Assembly: GCA_022495005.1 (NCBI GenBank)
Contig: JAGYXB010001996.1
Coordinates: 434,001 to 498,000, forward strand
Direction: 5' to 3'
Length of the DNA: 64,000 nucleotides
Origin: Rhyacophila brunnea
Lineage: Eukaryota > Arthropoda > Insecta > Trichoptera > Rhyacophilidae
In this document: positions 1 through 11,400 of the stretch, piece after piece
Numbering within the stretch: the first letter of the stretch is position 1
How the letters are laid out: the number at the start of each line of letters is the position of its first letter
Program-made: the position numbers and the translations under genes
Notes under the pieces: generated by a model
What the model saw: the letters and a program-made list of their open reading frames with translations, nothing else
What the model was told of the DNA's origin: nothing
Database searches by the model: none

Positions 1-689
1 ACTGCAAGAAATTCGTGCAATATCTATATAATATAATAATAATATATTAAAAGCCAGGTACGTATTCTTACAATACACAATAGAGCAAGTCACGCGACAA
101 CGCAAAAAATAATTGCATTATTTGTTTTTTTTTTCGACTGTGCAGTGAAAGTTGGCATAAAAATGCAACTGTCGGCTTGTGGCAATCAATATTTTTCTAT
201 CGATATGCATGTCGTCTATTGTTCTGGCCTGTTCGAAAAATTCACAAATAATTAGTTGCACACCGTGTTCATAAATTTGTTCCACTAGATTTTACTAGAA
301 TAATAACAATACATTTGTGATGAAATAAGAATCAGCACAGATAGTTGTCCACTGGCTAAGTGATATTACGATTTCCACCAAGGATCTTGTAACTTCTTCT
401 AGAAGCATCCTTCTGCAGTTTCCATGTAAACATAGCTGAAGCAATTATTATTTCCAGTTTGACATTAAGTAATTTATTTTGTTGTATGGAAGAACGAAAC
501 AAAAAGCAGGATAATACTAATAGTTTGTATAAACATTTAGTGCGTATTATGTACCTACCAGAGTTTTTTCTGTGCTATTTTGCTTAATTTATAGGTTCCA
601 TCACTATAAAAGAAGACTTTATTCAACATCTTTACATTTCAATATGAATAACGATTGACGTTTGTTTTTATGTTTAAGAGTTCTTTTCT
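1..689. other. AT-rich DNA, no gene seen
   Basis: No ORF with recognisable protein features and no clear repeat boundary. Contains short poly-T runs only. Confidence 0.5.
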
Positions 690-898
690 CCTCTGTATTA
701 TTTTATTCTTTTTAACACTAGAACAAGTTATGTGGCCCAAGTGTAGTAAAGCAGTATTGCAGTAGTATAATTGAAATAATAACACACATCCAGTATTTCA
801 GAAAATCACATAAATGCATTCCATCACTGGGAATCAAACCCGGAACCCCCGGATGAGAAAACGGTGTGTTACGCACTGGATTAGTAGGGTGACCTACC
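690..898 (-). mobile_element. tRNA-derived SINE, family B, copy 1
   Basis: On the minus strand a tRNA-like head carries an A-box-like stretch and a B box (GGGTTTGATTCCC, about 829-841), followed by a tail ending in a TTAAAAAGAATAAAATAAT-like segment. The same head and tail occur at 11189 and 61053. These are pol III SINE features rather than a functional tRNA: the anticodon arm is degenerate and a long non-tRNA tail follows. Confidence 0.65.
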
Positions 899-1200
899 AT
901 TTTGTACCATCTTCTATGATGTATTGCCAAACATCATCTTGATTGAATAGGCCGGTCAAAAGCGGACATTCCTTTGAAAAGTTTGTTTGTAGGTTAGAAA
1001 ATGTTGGTTTTAAAACTAGCTACATAAATACCAGACAATATCCCCAAATACTATAGATATGATGCAATCACTTACGGAGGTTGCATAGTTAGCAGAATAT
1101 CCTTCTGCCTACGTCTCTTCTACCCTCTAAATTTTCTTACACTACTTCTTACACTATAATATACATTACTTACTTGTTTTTGTTTGTTTGTTGTTTTTAA

Positions 1201-1524
1201 CCCATTAGAGATAATCGGCGCCAATTTGAGGCCGTTGTTGACCAAGTGATTCTGGACAATCGGCGTCAATTTGGCGCCATTTGCTCTTGGTAAAAATGTT
1301 TTATCTTTATTTTTAGATATTTTTTTAAATCCTACAAAATTATTTACACAATACATAAAATAAAACGTATAAATTGATGTTTTAAAAAAATATTGTACTT
1401 ACTTAATTAAACATATGTATAACAAAAAAGTTGTAGAAATTTTAGTAAACTCTTGTCAAATTTACTCTAAAATTGAATCTGGCTTTGGTTTATTTTTTAC
1501 TCTTTTTAAATCTATTTTATTGGG
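1201..1524. mobile_element. TTAA-flanked MITE (piggyBac-like ends)
   Basis: TTAA lies on both sides (1197-1200 and 1525-1528). The element starts CCCATTAGAGATA and its other end, read in reverse, starts CCCAATAAAATAGA. TTAA target sites with CCC ends are the hallmark of piggyBac-type elements. Inside are two copies of an AATCGGCGYCAATTTG motif, about 53 bp apart. No transposase is present. Assigned from ends and target site only. Confidence 0.5.
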
Positions 1525-1528
1525 TTAA

Positions 1529-1965
1529 GACGATACTTCAGTGAAACGGAAAATAATTTTCAACTATAGGCGCGACGAAATTTTGGACTAGCTGGCAGTC
1601 GGGGAGCGAACGTCGAGGTGTGGATACGTCAATTTGTTTCGTGATGGCGACGGGGGTATTAATTCTTAAATCGTGTAAAGATGACTAAAAACGTTACCCA
1701 TTTACTTGAAAAAGAAAACATGTCAATGAATATATTATTATTGTTACTAATAGAACAGTTCTCACCACCATCCGTCATATATGCACGGCCGCTATCTATG
1801 ACGCTTTAAACGTGTCTGAAAGAAGTGATTTTAAGTGCTCATTCCGTCCCGAGACGGAGCCGCACGGGACTGATGCTGCAACCATGCACCGTAGTGCTTA
1901 AAGAAGAAAGTTAATACCACGATCTTTTTAGACCATGCCTCAACAGAGGTATAGCCTTAATGCAG
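1529..1965 (+). repeat. Interspersed repeat family N, copy 1
   Basis: Matches 10812-11145 in reverse complement over most of its length, including a GC-richer block near the start (GCGACGAAATTTTGGAC) and the far-end block GGTATAGCCTTAATG. This copy has about 130 bp near 1770-1900 that the other lacks. No coding capacity or termini recognised. Confidence 0.6.
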
Positions 1966-2509
1966 CAACTATGGCCATACTATATTTATAGCCTACATAG
2001 TACCATATTATTTAACAATCCAAAATGCCGAATGGCTGAAAAGGAAGTAAACATTGTGGAAGAAGAAAAAAAAATCAATACATACCCGTAATAGTTTCAA
2101 GAAATATATTTCGAAACACCGTGTATAAATTAATTTTCGTGTATCTACATTTTTTAATGTACTGCCGGTGTACCACATCGTAAAATAATTAGAATTTGAA
2201 ATTGAAATGCAAATTGCGATTTTTTTGCGAGCGGGTTTCTACACTCAAACATGATTCGGTTACCGGCAGATCCACCGGTATAGGCTTCCGAAATGGACCG
2301 TATATCTTTATGTATCCGGCCAACCGCACCATCTTAAAATAATTCTCTATTTGATTTCACTACGAACTATTACAGTCATATTACTTACTATTGGTAAATC
2401 AGTTCAATAACTTCTGAATTATTCTAAAAGCACTTACATAATGCAATGAATAATATCATTTGGTAATTAATGTGTTGCTAAATGAAAATCAATACTGAAA
2501 AAATATTGA

Positions 2510-2665
2510 AAATACATAACTTGAAAACATTTCAGATATATACCCTCTAGAAAAAATCATAATTAGAAAAAAATACGAACGTCGACGGGAATTAAACACG
2601 TATAACCATTGGTGTCGCCGGTTGCGCCAACCTGTGCATTAACCAATTATACTATGAGACTCTTA
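2510..2665 (-). repeat. tRNA-like repeat family C, copy
   Basis: Read on the minus strand it has a tRNA-like A-box region (TATAATTGGTTAATGC), a degenerate B box, then TTTTTTCTAG and a tail GTTTTCAAGTTATGTAT shared with copies at 9330, 19150, 22630, 34322, 45640 and 45936. Family membership is seen in sequence; SINE status is inferred from the boxes. Confidence 0.5.
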
Positions 2666-2666
2666 G

Positions 2667-3666
2667 GGCCGTATGTATGAGATTCCCAAATTCTTTATAA
2701 GCTATTTAACCGATTTTCCATCATATAGCGTATAGCACTGTTTGTGACCTAAGCAATCTGACGTCACGCGCCATTCAAAATGGCTGCTTGATCTGCCACT
2801 TTCAAATGTCATTTTAATTTTGCATTCATTACAACAAACGTTTGCTTGAGGCCCTTGTTCATTTTGAAGATACAAAATACGTATAATTTTGATGCCTAGT
2901 CTATAATCTAGATAGAAGGTAGGTAACTGATACAATGCCTCGTACCTATTTCGCTTGCAATATTTCTCATGGAGAGATAAGATGGACTTACGTAAGATTA
3001 CGATAAAATATCTCCGCTAAACGACCGCAAAAATATGTACCTACTGCTGTATCTGGCATTAAAATATGCAATTGGAAGCATTCTGCATTCTTCTAAATAT
3101 TATGGTACCTACCTACCTTGTTAATTATTGTAAGATAACTGTAATAAACAAGGCACAACTCTCAAATACACTGGAAACATCAATAGTGTCATACGGTGAT
3201 TGGTATAAATGATAATATTATACAGATATCATTACATATTGATATATAAATCCATTTGCATTTCTGTCATTATTTATTTTTATTCTGTTTTGACATCTCA
3301 TAATTGAAGTGAAGTTAGTCATAATAATATTCAGTATTGCCACCAAATGGAAATGTTTACTCCTTTCGTACAGTAGAATTATAAAATAAATGTGATAAAA
3401 TGACTGATAAATTATTTAAAGTTCATAATAATTATTAATTTTATATGGTACCGTTCGCACACTTTCAGACACATTTCCAATTTCAAAATTTTAAATTAAT
3501 GTTCGGGGAATGAAATTTTATAAGCTAGCAATTATTTGTACGCCATGACACATTATGACGTCACATCGTGATGTCGCTAACCAACAAATGACATTTGCAC
3601 TTATGCATAAGAACGAGCAGTATATAGCCTATCTATAACGTATTTGGGAATCTCATGCATACGACC
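2667..3666. mobile_element. Non-autonomous DNA element with about 40-bp terminal inverted repeats
   Basis: The left end (GGCCGTATGTATGAGATTCC) is matched in reverse complement by the right end (GGTCGTATGCATGAGATTCC) and similarity continues for about 40 bp, giving a 1-kb element. An internal minus-strand ORF of 77 codons (2702-2935) resembles no transposase I know. Target duplication is not obvious, so superfamily is unassigned. Confidence 0.55.
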
Positions 3667-4329
3667 ACAAGGCCTGAACAAAAACGATGCATGAGTGCGA
3701 GTGAGAAAGTATTCGGCACCCTTATGATCTCGGCGACACGCGCTAGAGTAAGATAAAAGGTCTACATATTTTTGAGATGGTTTCCAAAATTATCGCCGGC
3801 AATTTGTGCTGAATCGCTTCACGTAGCATTGATAATCTGCGAGTTCGTGTTGCTAAATTTGCTATTTTTTGTGTTAAACATAGAACAGTGGTAAATATTT
3901 TTAGTTAATTAAGTAGGAAAGGTGGTTCTGCGTGTTGTATTAAAATATGGTAGCCGTACTGATAATCAAGAAGGTGGTATTACGTTTCATAGGTAAGTTG
4001 ATACATGTTCGTGACAATTTATTTGTATATTATTATTTATTTTAATATCAGTGACCTAGTGTTTCTTTAAAATAACTTAAATTATGGATATCTTTACCTA
4101 ATTGGTTGCATTTTGACTGCTTAAAAATACTATATAACGTAAAAAAACAGAAATTATATTTTAATTCTGAGCGTCTAGTGCGAGCACTTTGGGCGAGCAC
4201 TAGCGAAATGGTCTATGGTCTCGAAAATTTGTAGGCGAATGGTTTCGCTCGCTCACAAACCAAACGCACGACACGTAGCTTCATTTAGCAGTGCAACGGG
4301 TGGCGTCTAATGTATCTATAGTTTATGAT
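3667..4329. other. No gene seen
   Basis: Mixed-composition DNA, locally less AT-rich around 3700-3900 and 4170-4320, without a recognisable ORF or repeat. Confidence 0.4.
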
Positions 4330-4630
4330 ACGACCCTTATCTAATAACGATAATTTAAACTAGTAGGTTATACATGACATGCTTATCAAATTGCGTTATT
4401 ATTAAGTATCGGTTTTTGTGTATGAAATCAAGGAATATTAATTACCCACCTTAATTATTAACGTCCGGCTCTCGACAATATTTTATTTATAACGTCTACT
4501 TGTTCACAAGTTTTTTAGAATGTAACATTCCAAAATTTGGAATTGGAATGTTACTTGCATTATTTGCATTTGGAATGTTACATTCTCAAAATCTTGTGAA
4601 TTATTCATTATTTGAATAAAAGAAATAGTT
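4330..4630. repeat. Family C repeat fragments with internal palindrome
   Basis: 4330-4500 is the reverse complement of the 5' part of family C (compare 22630-22760). It is followed by a palindrome, about 4505-4604, whose arms contain AGAATGTAACATTCCA and its complement, then the usual family C end (GAATTATTCATTATTTGAA). This looks like two family C pieces joined head to tail in opposite orientation. Confidence 0.45.
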
Positions 4631-5189
4631 TATTAAATAATACTGAAAAGTTTGAGAATGACGAAAAGCTACTATGGTAATAAAATAGCAGTATGAAATT
4701 ATCTCCGTGTCTAGAAGATTGTACGTATGCAGTTGGTCGTGTCACAGTTCACCGTGCATTGAAACAAAGTATGCAATCAAACCACCGGAAAATAAAAGAA
4801 AGGTAAAAAATGGGTTGGTAGGTATGTAAGTGAATTCAAGGCAATGTGTTGCACTTTGGAAGACTTAGAATGCCGAGCCCTTTCATTTTTAGTCCCAAAT
4901 TGTATGTGAATTTGTAAGGTATATAGGTATATATATTTTTATTACCCATTCATTTTCGACTATCTTAGATAGACAAACGTAACAGAATTTTGAAAAAAGA
5001 ACTCATATTATGTACACGTCATAACATCTACTGATGATTTAAGTATTTCCATTAAACCTACTTTAAAACAGCGGTGGTTTTTGGTACGTAGATATGAAGT
5101 GCTGACAAGTTTGGAGGACCCCTTATGATTTTTTTAAAACTATGATGCTCGTACGAACTTAACCTAGGAAACTCAGAAATAATGGCACT
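4631..5189. other. No gene seen
   Basis: AT-rich spacer up to the LINE insertion. Small ORFs here show no conserved features. Confidence 0.4.
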
Positions 5190-5203
5190 GAAATACTTAA
5201 CCT

Positions 5204-6019
5204 GTGGTGGAATCCATAGCTCGTGAAACCAACATAAGAGGATGGATAGATAACAGTACAACGCAGATGTGCGCTTATGCTGACGACATAGTAATTACAA
5301 GCAGATCCAAACAGAGGATGATCGACCATGGTGGCACTATGAAAATAAAATCAGAAAACGCTGGGCTGCAAATAAACCAGTCAAAAACTAAATATATGGT
5401 CAGCACACGCGATCAGGTACCGCTGCAGAATATAGATATAAGACAGCATGCATATGAAGGGGTGGACAAGTTCACGTATCTCGGATCCAGCCTAAATACC
5501 CAAAATAAGACAGCAGAGGAGATAAAAATCCGCCTTATCTCCGGGAATAAATGCTGGCATGCCTGCAAGCGACTGGTGGGGTCGAAAATTCTAGGCCGAA
5601 GAAGTAAACTTCTAATTTATAAAACAATTATAAGGCCAGTGTTCACTTATGGCTGTGAGACTTGGTGCTTAACTCAAAACGAGGAAAACAAATTAACTGT
5701 CTTCGAGCGCAAAATACTCCGCAAAATCATTGGACCCACGTTGGAAAATGGGAACTATAGAATACAAATGAACCACGAGTTGGAAGAGCTGATTGAACAG
5801 CAAACAATCATAAGATACTGTAAGTCCCAAAGACTACGATGGGCGGGACATGTGGAGAGAATGCCTAGACCTAGAGGCCGTACAAGAAGGAGATGGGCTG
5901 ACACTGTAGAAGTGGACTGGCTTCATATAGGAATACCCGGTAACTGGAGAAGTGTGGAGAGAGACCGGAGTGAGTGGAGAGCGGTTGTGGAGGAGGCCAA
6001 ATCCCACCCCGGGATGTAG
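5204..6019 (+). pseudogene. Non-LTR retrotransposon reverse transcriptase, C-terminal part (5'-truncated)
   Basis: An open frame of 271 codons starts inside the reverse-transcriptase palm. YADD (residues 25-28) is the catalytic box of the family; FTYLGS (90-95), YGCETW (about 150) and RWAGHVERM (about 210-220) are the usual thumb and C-terminal landmarks of LINE ORF2. The C-terminus has the IPGNWRSVERDRSEWR-type motif. The endonuclease and N-terminal half of the RT are absent, so it cannot be autonomous. The apparent GTG start is only where truncated sequence begins. A GAA microsatellite tail follows the stop. The frame has no stops, suggesting a fairly recent insertion; the clade (RTE-like or similar) is not certain. 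Confidence 0.85.
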
Positions 6020-6041
6020 CGCCGTGGAAGAAGAAGAAGAA
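5207..6041 (+). mobile_element. 5'-truncated LINE insertion with (GAA)n tail
   Basis: The element ends in GAAGAAGAAGAAGAAG after the RT stop. A candidate degenerate target duplication flanks it: GAAATACTTAACCTGTG (5190-5206) and GAAATACCTGACGTGTG (6042-6058), 14 of 17 identical. Truncation at the 5' end is normal for LINE insertion by target-primed reverse transcription. Confidence 0.65.
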
Positions 6042-6058
6042 GAAATACCTGACGTGTG

Positions 6059-7577
6059 TGGAGAAGCAGGCAACCGATCTCGAGTGTAGAAGAATTCAGG
6101 ATAAACTTAAACACGTGTCAAGAATACTTCATACGTCGAATACTGACAACTGCTCTCGGTTTTACGTTGACGCTCATTAAAGATTGGCGTATTTAAAGGT
6201 TGCAACACATACTATTGCACGGTTATTATAATGAGTGGGTCATTTTCGTAGGACACTCACACATTCAAACCCTGCGTCAAAATGTAGTGTATTGGCATAT
6301 ATCCTATCGGAATTCTATTTATTAATCGGTTCTGTGGCCGACCCTAAGCAATGAATTAGAAGAATGAGTAAATTAGAAATTCAATTATGTCGTATATATT
6401 TATATAAAATTCCGAATGATTCAAAAGTAGGTTAGTAAATAAGGTGCTTGACAGTATCAAGTCGTACCTATCATATATATTGTATAATTTGAAGGTGATG
6501 GTGGATGGTGGATTACGGATCTAGGGGAGGAGGGAGGTTTGCACAGGATGCCAGGCACTGACCTTTATGTTGAGAGGGCTGGCGCGCACTTGAGCCACTT
6601 CTGTGTTCACACACTCACGCATTGATAACGGACGGTACACTTTGGATGGATGATATATTATGAGGTTTTTTTTCCTAGATGCCTTTATAGATACCTCGCA
6701 TTTACTATCGAGGTTTCTTAAGGACTTTGGCACGCAAACTACTCTACTTGATGCTAGTCAAATGAAAATTGTGCCGGCTGAGAGAATATGTCTTATTGAA
6801 AACTATTCTTCTACCCGCATCGGGTTTTGCTAATTTGAATTCAGCCAGGGCCTATGAAACCGCCTTGCAAAAACCGTGGAAAACTCTTTGTAGCGCAAGA
6901 CGGTGGTAATTCTGATGAATATTTTGTCGTATTCATTGGGAACTGAGGACTGCGATTTGTAGTCGAGTTTTTTCCCGTGGTAAAAGAAATGTCGCAAAGG
7001 ACTGATATTCTGAGCATATACTTATCCTATCTTATATGGTTGCAGTCACTGGATCTGAAACGCATGAATCATCGTTACATGTCAACATTTATTATTTTTA
7101 TCCTTTTTATTACATCAATACAGAAATTAAAAAGTGCACCTCTTCCGGCCTCGTTTGCCATGGTCCCCGGAAGGTCTCGAATATGAGGTTGATCAATGAT
7201 GATGATAAGTTCAGGATAAATGATATTGACGCGACGTTCACTCAAACCGTAACAGACTCAGTGCAACGAAGGTCGAACAAATATGTTTTGAATCAATCGG
7301 TAGTTAACGCGGCGCGGCAACACGCCCCCGTTCGGTCTCTTGAGCTGACTGAATGTTATTTGCATCACGGTCTATCATGACCCGTGACTGTCGGTCACTT
7401 GGTCTTGTGACAATAATACTGGGATTTGAGGGTGGTGGGGTGAAAGGAATGAATGCGAATATAAATGGCCCAACCATTATTGAATCTAATAAAATTGGAA
7501 CATTACTGTCTGAAATTCTCCACGAACAACAACGCGTTATTTTTTTTTTATCTCAATGCTATATAATTTACATGTAA
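6059..7577. other. Unassigned region; coding-like ORF at 7036-7380
   Basis: No recognised element. The plus-strand ORF 7036-7380 (114 codons) lies in locally less AT-rich DNA; its later part (charged, with NDDDKFRINDID) reads somewhat like protein, but I recognise no family. A short ATGATGATGATAAG run at 7196-7209 resembles the ATG tails of LINEs in this window, so 7100-7210 may be a LINE end. Confidence 0.3.
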
Positions 7578-8112
7578 CCAGATAAGTAAAGGCCTCTAGC
7601 GTCGTGAGTTCCAGGTTTGGATCCTGGGTCTGGCAAGTACATGTCACATTGTTTTTCAATTATTTGTGTATGAGTCAGAGTGTGGACCTAATTCTTCTTC
7701 TTCTTCTTCAACCCTGTCACGTCCCAACATTAGGGCATAGGGCAAGCACAAGTTCGCGCCACTTCCCTCGGTCCATCGCCAACTCCTGCGCCTCCCGCCA
7801 TGTCAGACCTGCAGCACGTAGGTCGCTTTTGTAGCATCACTGCAGGGTGAGGGAGGGCCGGCCACGGCGACGGAATCCTTGAGGCTGTGCCACAAGGGTA
7901 CGAAGTGCCGCACTCTTTGGCGGCATCCGGAATACGTGTCCCAGCCACGAAAATCGTCTCTTCGTGATAACTTCAATCACCGAAGGCTGTTGTGTATGGA
8001 CCTAATAGGTTGAGCAAATAGCTGACATCCATTTCTCGTAAAAACAAAATCTGTTTATACAAACGTCCACTCTGTATGATCATAAAAAAGGATTGGACAT
8101 GTTCGAAAGAAG
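7578..8112 (+). mobile_element. tRNA-derived SINE, family A, split by a LINE insertion
   Basis: A B box (GGTTTGGATCC, 7614-7624) follows a degenerate tRNA-like head. The tail resumes at 8007 (AGCAAATAGCTGACATCC through GGATTGGACATG). Intact copies at 15601-15834 and 52803-53023 show that head and tail are one unit, here interrupted by 7693-7996. Confidence 0.7.
7693..7996 (-). mobile_element. LINE 3' end nested in the SINE
   Basis: On the minus strand the frame near the start reads RRFSWLGHVFRMPPK, then RRGRPSL and, after a stop, DRGKWRELV, all C-terminal LINE ORF2 motifs. It ends in a GAA repeat (plus-strand CTT at 7693-7709). The 10-bp TGGACCTAAT occurs at both edges (7683-7692 and 7997-8006), consistent with a target duplication. 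The coding remnant is broken by an in-frame stop. Confidence 0.75.
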
Positions 8113-8120
8113 AAGAAGAG

Positions 8121-8334
8121 GTACTGTTCGGTTATACGGAATACAGCGAAAAACGCATTTTGAAAATAGCCGATAAACTGGATTATTTGTTAGTTTGGGT
8201 TAGTTTAGGTTAGGTTAGGTTGGGTTAGGTTAGATTAGGTTAGGTTAGGTTAGGTTTGGTTAAGTTAACCTAACAAATAATCCGGCTATTTTTAAAATGC
8301 GTTTTCCGCTGTATTCCGTATAACCGAACAGTAC
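8121..8334. mobile_element. Palindromic MITE-like element with (TTAGG)n-like loop
   Basis: Arms 8121-8193 and 8270-8334 are near-perfect reverse complements, beginning GTACTGTTCGGTTATACGG and sharing GAAAATAGCCG or its complement. The 76-bp loop is a run of GGTTA/TTAGG units with small variants. Related core sequence with shorter arrays occurs at 12924-13079 and 51985-52145. Confidence 0.75.
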
Positions 8335-8888
8335 CGAAGATGATAACTCAGCTGATGATATTGATGTATTAAACTACTTTGGTAACTCTACCAAACACCA
8401 TGTTCTCAGGCTTACAATTCGCATATCTGATCAAAGGATCCTGCGAGGTGGTCTGTGGTCACTGCCAGCAGTCTGATGAATATTCACAACATGCCACTAA
8501 TGGCCAATCGCCACTTCTGCTTGCCTGTTCTGTTGATCCAATCAAAAGCGCCTATACGGTTCACACCGTTTCATCGAGATATTGAGGAAAGCTTTCAGCG
8601 TAGGTACTTTATATTACACAAAGGGATCGTATCAATTTAAAATAAAGCTTAGACAGCTTTAGCTTTGAATACGAACGAGCTTTAATAGTTTCAAGTACAA
8701 CGTTTTATTAAAACATTTCTTGAAATGTATTATTTATACACAGTTACAGTAAATACCTTGTAAATAATAAGTGCTGTACATAAATAATACTAGTGTAATA
8801 TAAAAAAAAAAATAGATTTAAGAAATCATCTGTTGGGTTATTCTATTTATTTCTATTTCCAATTGACATAATTAGATACATACATAAT
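8335..8888. other. No gene seen
   Basis: AT-rich DNA with two overlapping short plus-strand ORFs (8379-8640) that show no recognisable features. Confidence 0.4.
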
Positions 8889-9322
8889 TTGAAAATATCT
8901 CATGCATATACTGAGAACTCTGCCATTCCGGGCAGTGTTGACCTGTGTGTCCCTGATAACTATCTTAGAAATAGAGAACATCAGTTGTTTATTCTCCCAA
9001 GGTGCAGAACCAACCTGCCACTGGTAATGCCAATTGGGAGGGCGATAACTATGTTCAACGAAATTGCTTCGGGTGTTGATATTATATTGACGGTATAGGT
9101 GGACGTTATTTTATAAATTTTTAAAATAGGGTCTGCTTAACTCATCCGGTGTATTTCCATGTACCTATATAATTAATATTTTTGTATGTACATATTTCTA
9201 CTGTTAACATACTATCTATCTCTTTTTTTTTTATGTCATGTTGTGAACGTCTTAAACTTATAATTTGTAATGTCTGCAATATGTAAAAAATAAATAAATT
9301 GAATTGAATTAAATTGAATACA
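8889..9322 (+). mobile_element. LINE 3' end: ORF2 C-terminus, 3' UTR and (TTGAA)n tail
   Basis: The frame 8889-9098 contains LRNREHQLFILPRCRTNL and a following FNEI segment. This resembles the C-terminal RNR...PRCRT...R...FN pattern of Jockey/CR1-type LINE ORF2 proteins. The frame ends shortly after; about 220 bp of AT-rich UTR leads to AATAAATAAATTGAATTGAA, a typical microsatellite tail. This is a different LINE type from the GAA- and ATG-tailed ones here. Clade assignment is from memory of motif style. Confidence 0.55.
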
Positions 9323-9329
9323 AACTAGA

Positions 9330-9490
9330 AAAAATCATTTTGAAGAAAAAAATACGACACCCGACGGGAGTTGAACCTGTATCTGCTGGATTAGCGCTAG
9401 TATGCTTTTATAATTAAGCTATGGACATCCTAATAAATTACGACAATTTAAGCTAACAGTTGTTACATGAAATGCTTATCGTAGACTTAC
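9330..9490 (-). repeat. tRNA-like repeat family C, copy
   Basis: Minus strand: ATAGCTTAATTATAAAAGC (A-box region), GGTTCAACTCCC (B box), then GTCGGGTGTCGTATTTTTTT. Matches copies at 2510, 22630 and 45936. Confidence 0.6.
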
Positions 9491-10811
9491 TGCCAAAAGT
9501 TGTTAAGTCTCGAAATCATGTTATGGACTAATTGCAATTTGAAAGTTAGATATGAAGCGCCTAGTTTCAAAAGTCCCTAACACGGTTTTTAAAAATTTTT
9601 GAGTTAGATAATATGTAGTTAGATGGATATTTTTGTGACCTATATGTTGGCCTAAGATTTAAATTTAAAAAACGCCAAAATTCGTCAATTGTAAAGTTGT
9701 TAAATTGTTGTAATTGCAAAAATTGTAAAGGTAAATTTCAAAACCCGCTAAAATGGTTGGGTGTGCTTTTCAAATACTCTTTAGAATGTAACGAATTAAA
9801 AAATAAATACATCAAGTTCACAGATTTAATAGATATGATTTTTTTTTCATTTCTCTCAAAACTACCTAAAATCGTTTTTCTCATTTTTCTCAGAACTACC
9901 TAAACTCGTTTTAGGGGCTTTTGAAACTAGGCGCTTCATATGCCCTTTCAGGTAGAATGCAAATTTCTCTGTGATTTATGTGCATGTTCTATATATCGGA
10001 TGACCTTGAATTTTTATTCTAGCACACATATTTATATATAGACACATATTTCGTAGTTAACTCTAAATACTTAAATTATCGGCAGCAACCTCACGGTTAG
10101 TTTTTGAGTTCCAAGAATAATTTTAGTGAAATTCCATGTCGATTCAAATAGCCTCTTCAATATCATTTCATTTGATATCAATTCGTATGTCTCGGGTTGA
10201 AAATAGTCGATGGTGTGCTCTTGTTTTGTTAGAATCTTTTTAAAATTTATTACCCACGCCTTAGCGTACAATTTGAACATTGGTGTAGTAATAATTGTAT
10301 AGGTAATCGTATCACGCGTGACACTACTGAGATATGCTTAGGAATATACTGTTTCATTACTCATTTATTGCTTTTTAATTTTACGGGTTTTAATGTTTAT
10401 ACAATTGTGGCTGCAGAATAATAGCGATCAGATATCTATTGTTTAATGTATCAAATTACTATGCAGTAATATATTCCCAGCGAATCAATTTCCAGCAAAC
10501 AACTCTTAGCTAGATCAGCAAGTTGATTGGCAATATTAGATACGGTATATTATTACATCATATCACAGCACATTATACCATAACGGTGTATTAGCCGAAT
10601 AATCATTTTTCATGGTATCATATTTTCTTATGACTGTAATAATAAATAATATTTCATTTCGCTACTCGATTTAAAACGCTGACTCTATAATTAGTCCAAT
10701 ATAATTATGTACCAGAATTTAATGTTAATGTGTTACTTTTTATTGTATAAATAACGAAGAATAATTTATCTAAATGTCACTCGAATCCAAGTTATAGACG
10801 ATTTTGTCAAT
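9491..10811. other. No gene seen
   Basis: AT-rich. Short ORFs on both strands without recognisable domains. The segment GCGCCTAGTTTCAAAAG near 9558 is echoed in inverse near 9923 (CTTTTGAAACTAGGCGC, 17 bp), which may mark the ends of a small MITE of about 380 bp. Confidence 0.4.
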
Positions 10812-11145
10812 ATGTCATTAAGGCTATATACCTCAGTTGAGACATGGTCTAAAAAGACGCGTACTGAACTAAATATAATTTGTCATATAAATCCAACATG
10901 CGTCCATTTAATGTTCTGTTTATTGTTCCATTAGTAACAACAATAATATATTCATTGATATGTTTTCTTTTTCAAGTAAATAACGTTTTTTAGTAATCTT
11001 TATACGATTTAAGAATTAATACCCATGTCGCCATAACGAAACAAATTGACGTGTTCACAGCTCGACGTTCGCTCTCCGATTGCCAGCGAGTCCAAAATTT
11101 CGTCGCACCTATAGTTGAAAATTATTTTCCGTTTCGTACCGTCTT
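10812..11145 (-). repeat. Interspersed repeat family N, copy 2
   Basis: Reverse complement of 1529-1965 minus an internal block. Shared landmarks include TCGTCGCACCTATAG and TTAATACCCATGTCGCCAT. No coding features. Confidence 0.6.
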
Positions 11146-11188
11146 AATTAATATTTTGTATTTTATAGTACAAAATATCAGTAGCATA

Positions 11189-11400
11189 AAATACCCCACC
11201 GTAGTCCAGTGGGTAATATGCTTCTCTTTCACCGAGGGCCTCCAGGTTCGATACCGGTGAGGTCACAATATATTATGTATGCGATGTTCATAAAGCCTGA
11301 TTATTTGTGATTGTTTCACTTCTATAACTTAATATACTACTGTTTCATTACACTACTATCATTGGGACTCTTGGCCTGTTAATAGTGTTATAAAGAATAT
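11189..11400 (+). mobile_element. tRNA-derived SINE, family B, copy 2
   Basis: A-box region GTAGTCCAGTGGGTAATATG, B box GGTTCGATACC (11244-11254), then the family tail with GAGGTCACAATATAT and the end TGTTATAAAGAATATAT. Shares head and tail with 690-898 and 61053-61240. Confidence 0.7.

Noticed and set aside
8196..8269. Possible chromosome end or telomere from TTAGG-type repeats
   Set aside because: The run is short, interstitial, imperfect and sits as the loop of a palindromic MITE; related MITEs elsewhere carry the same array.
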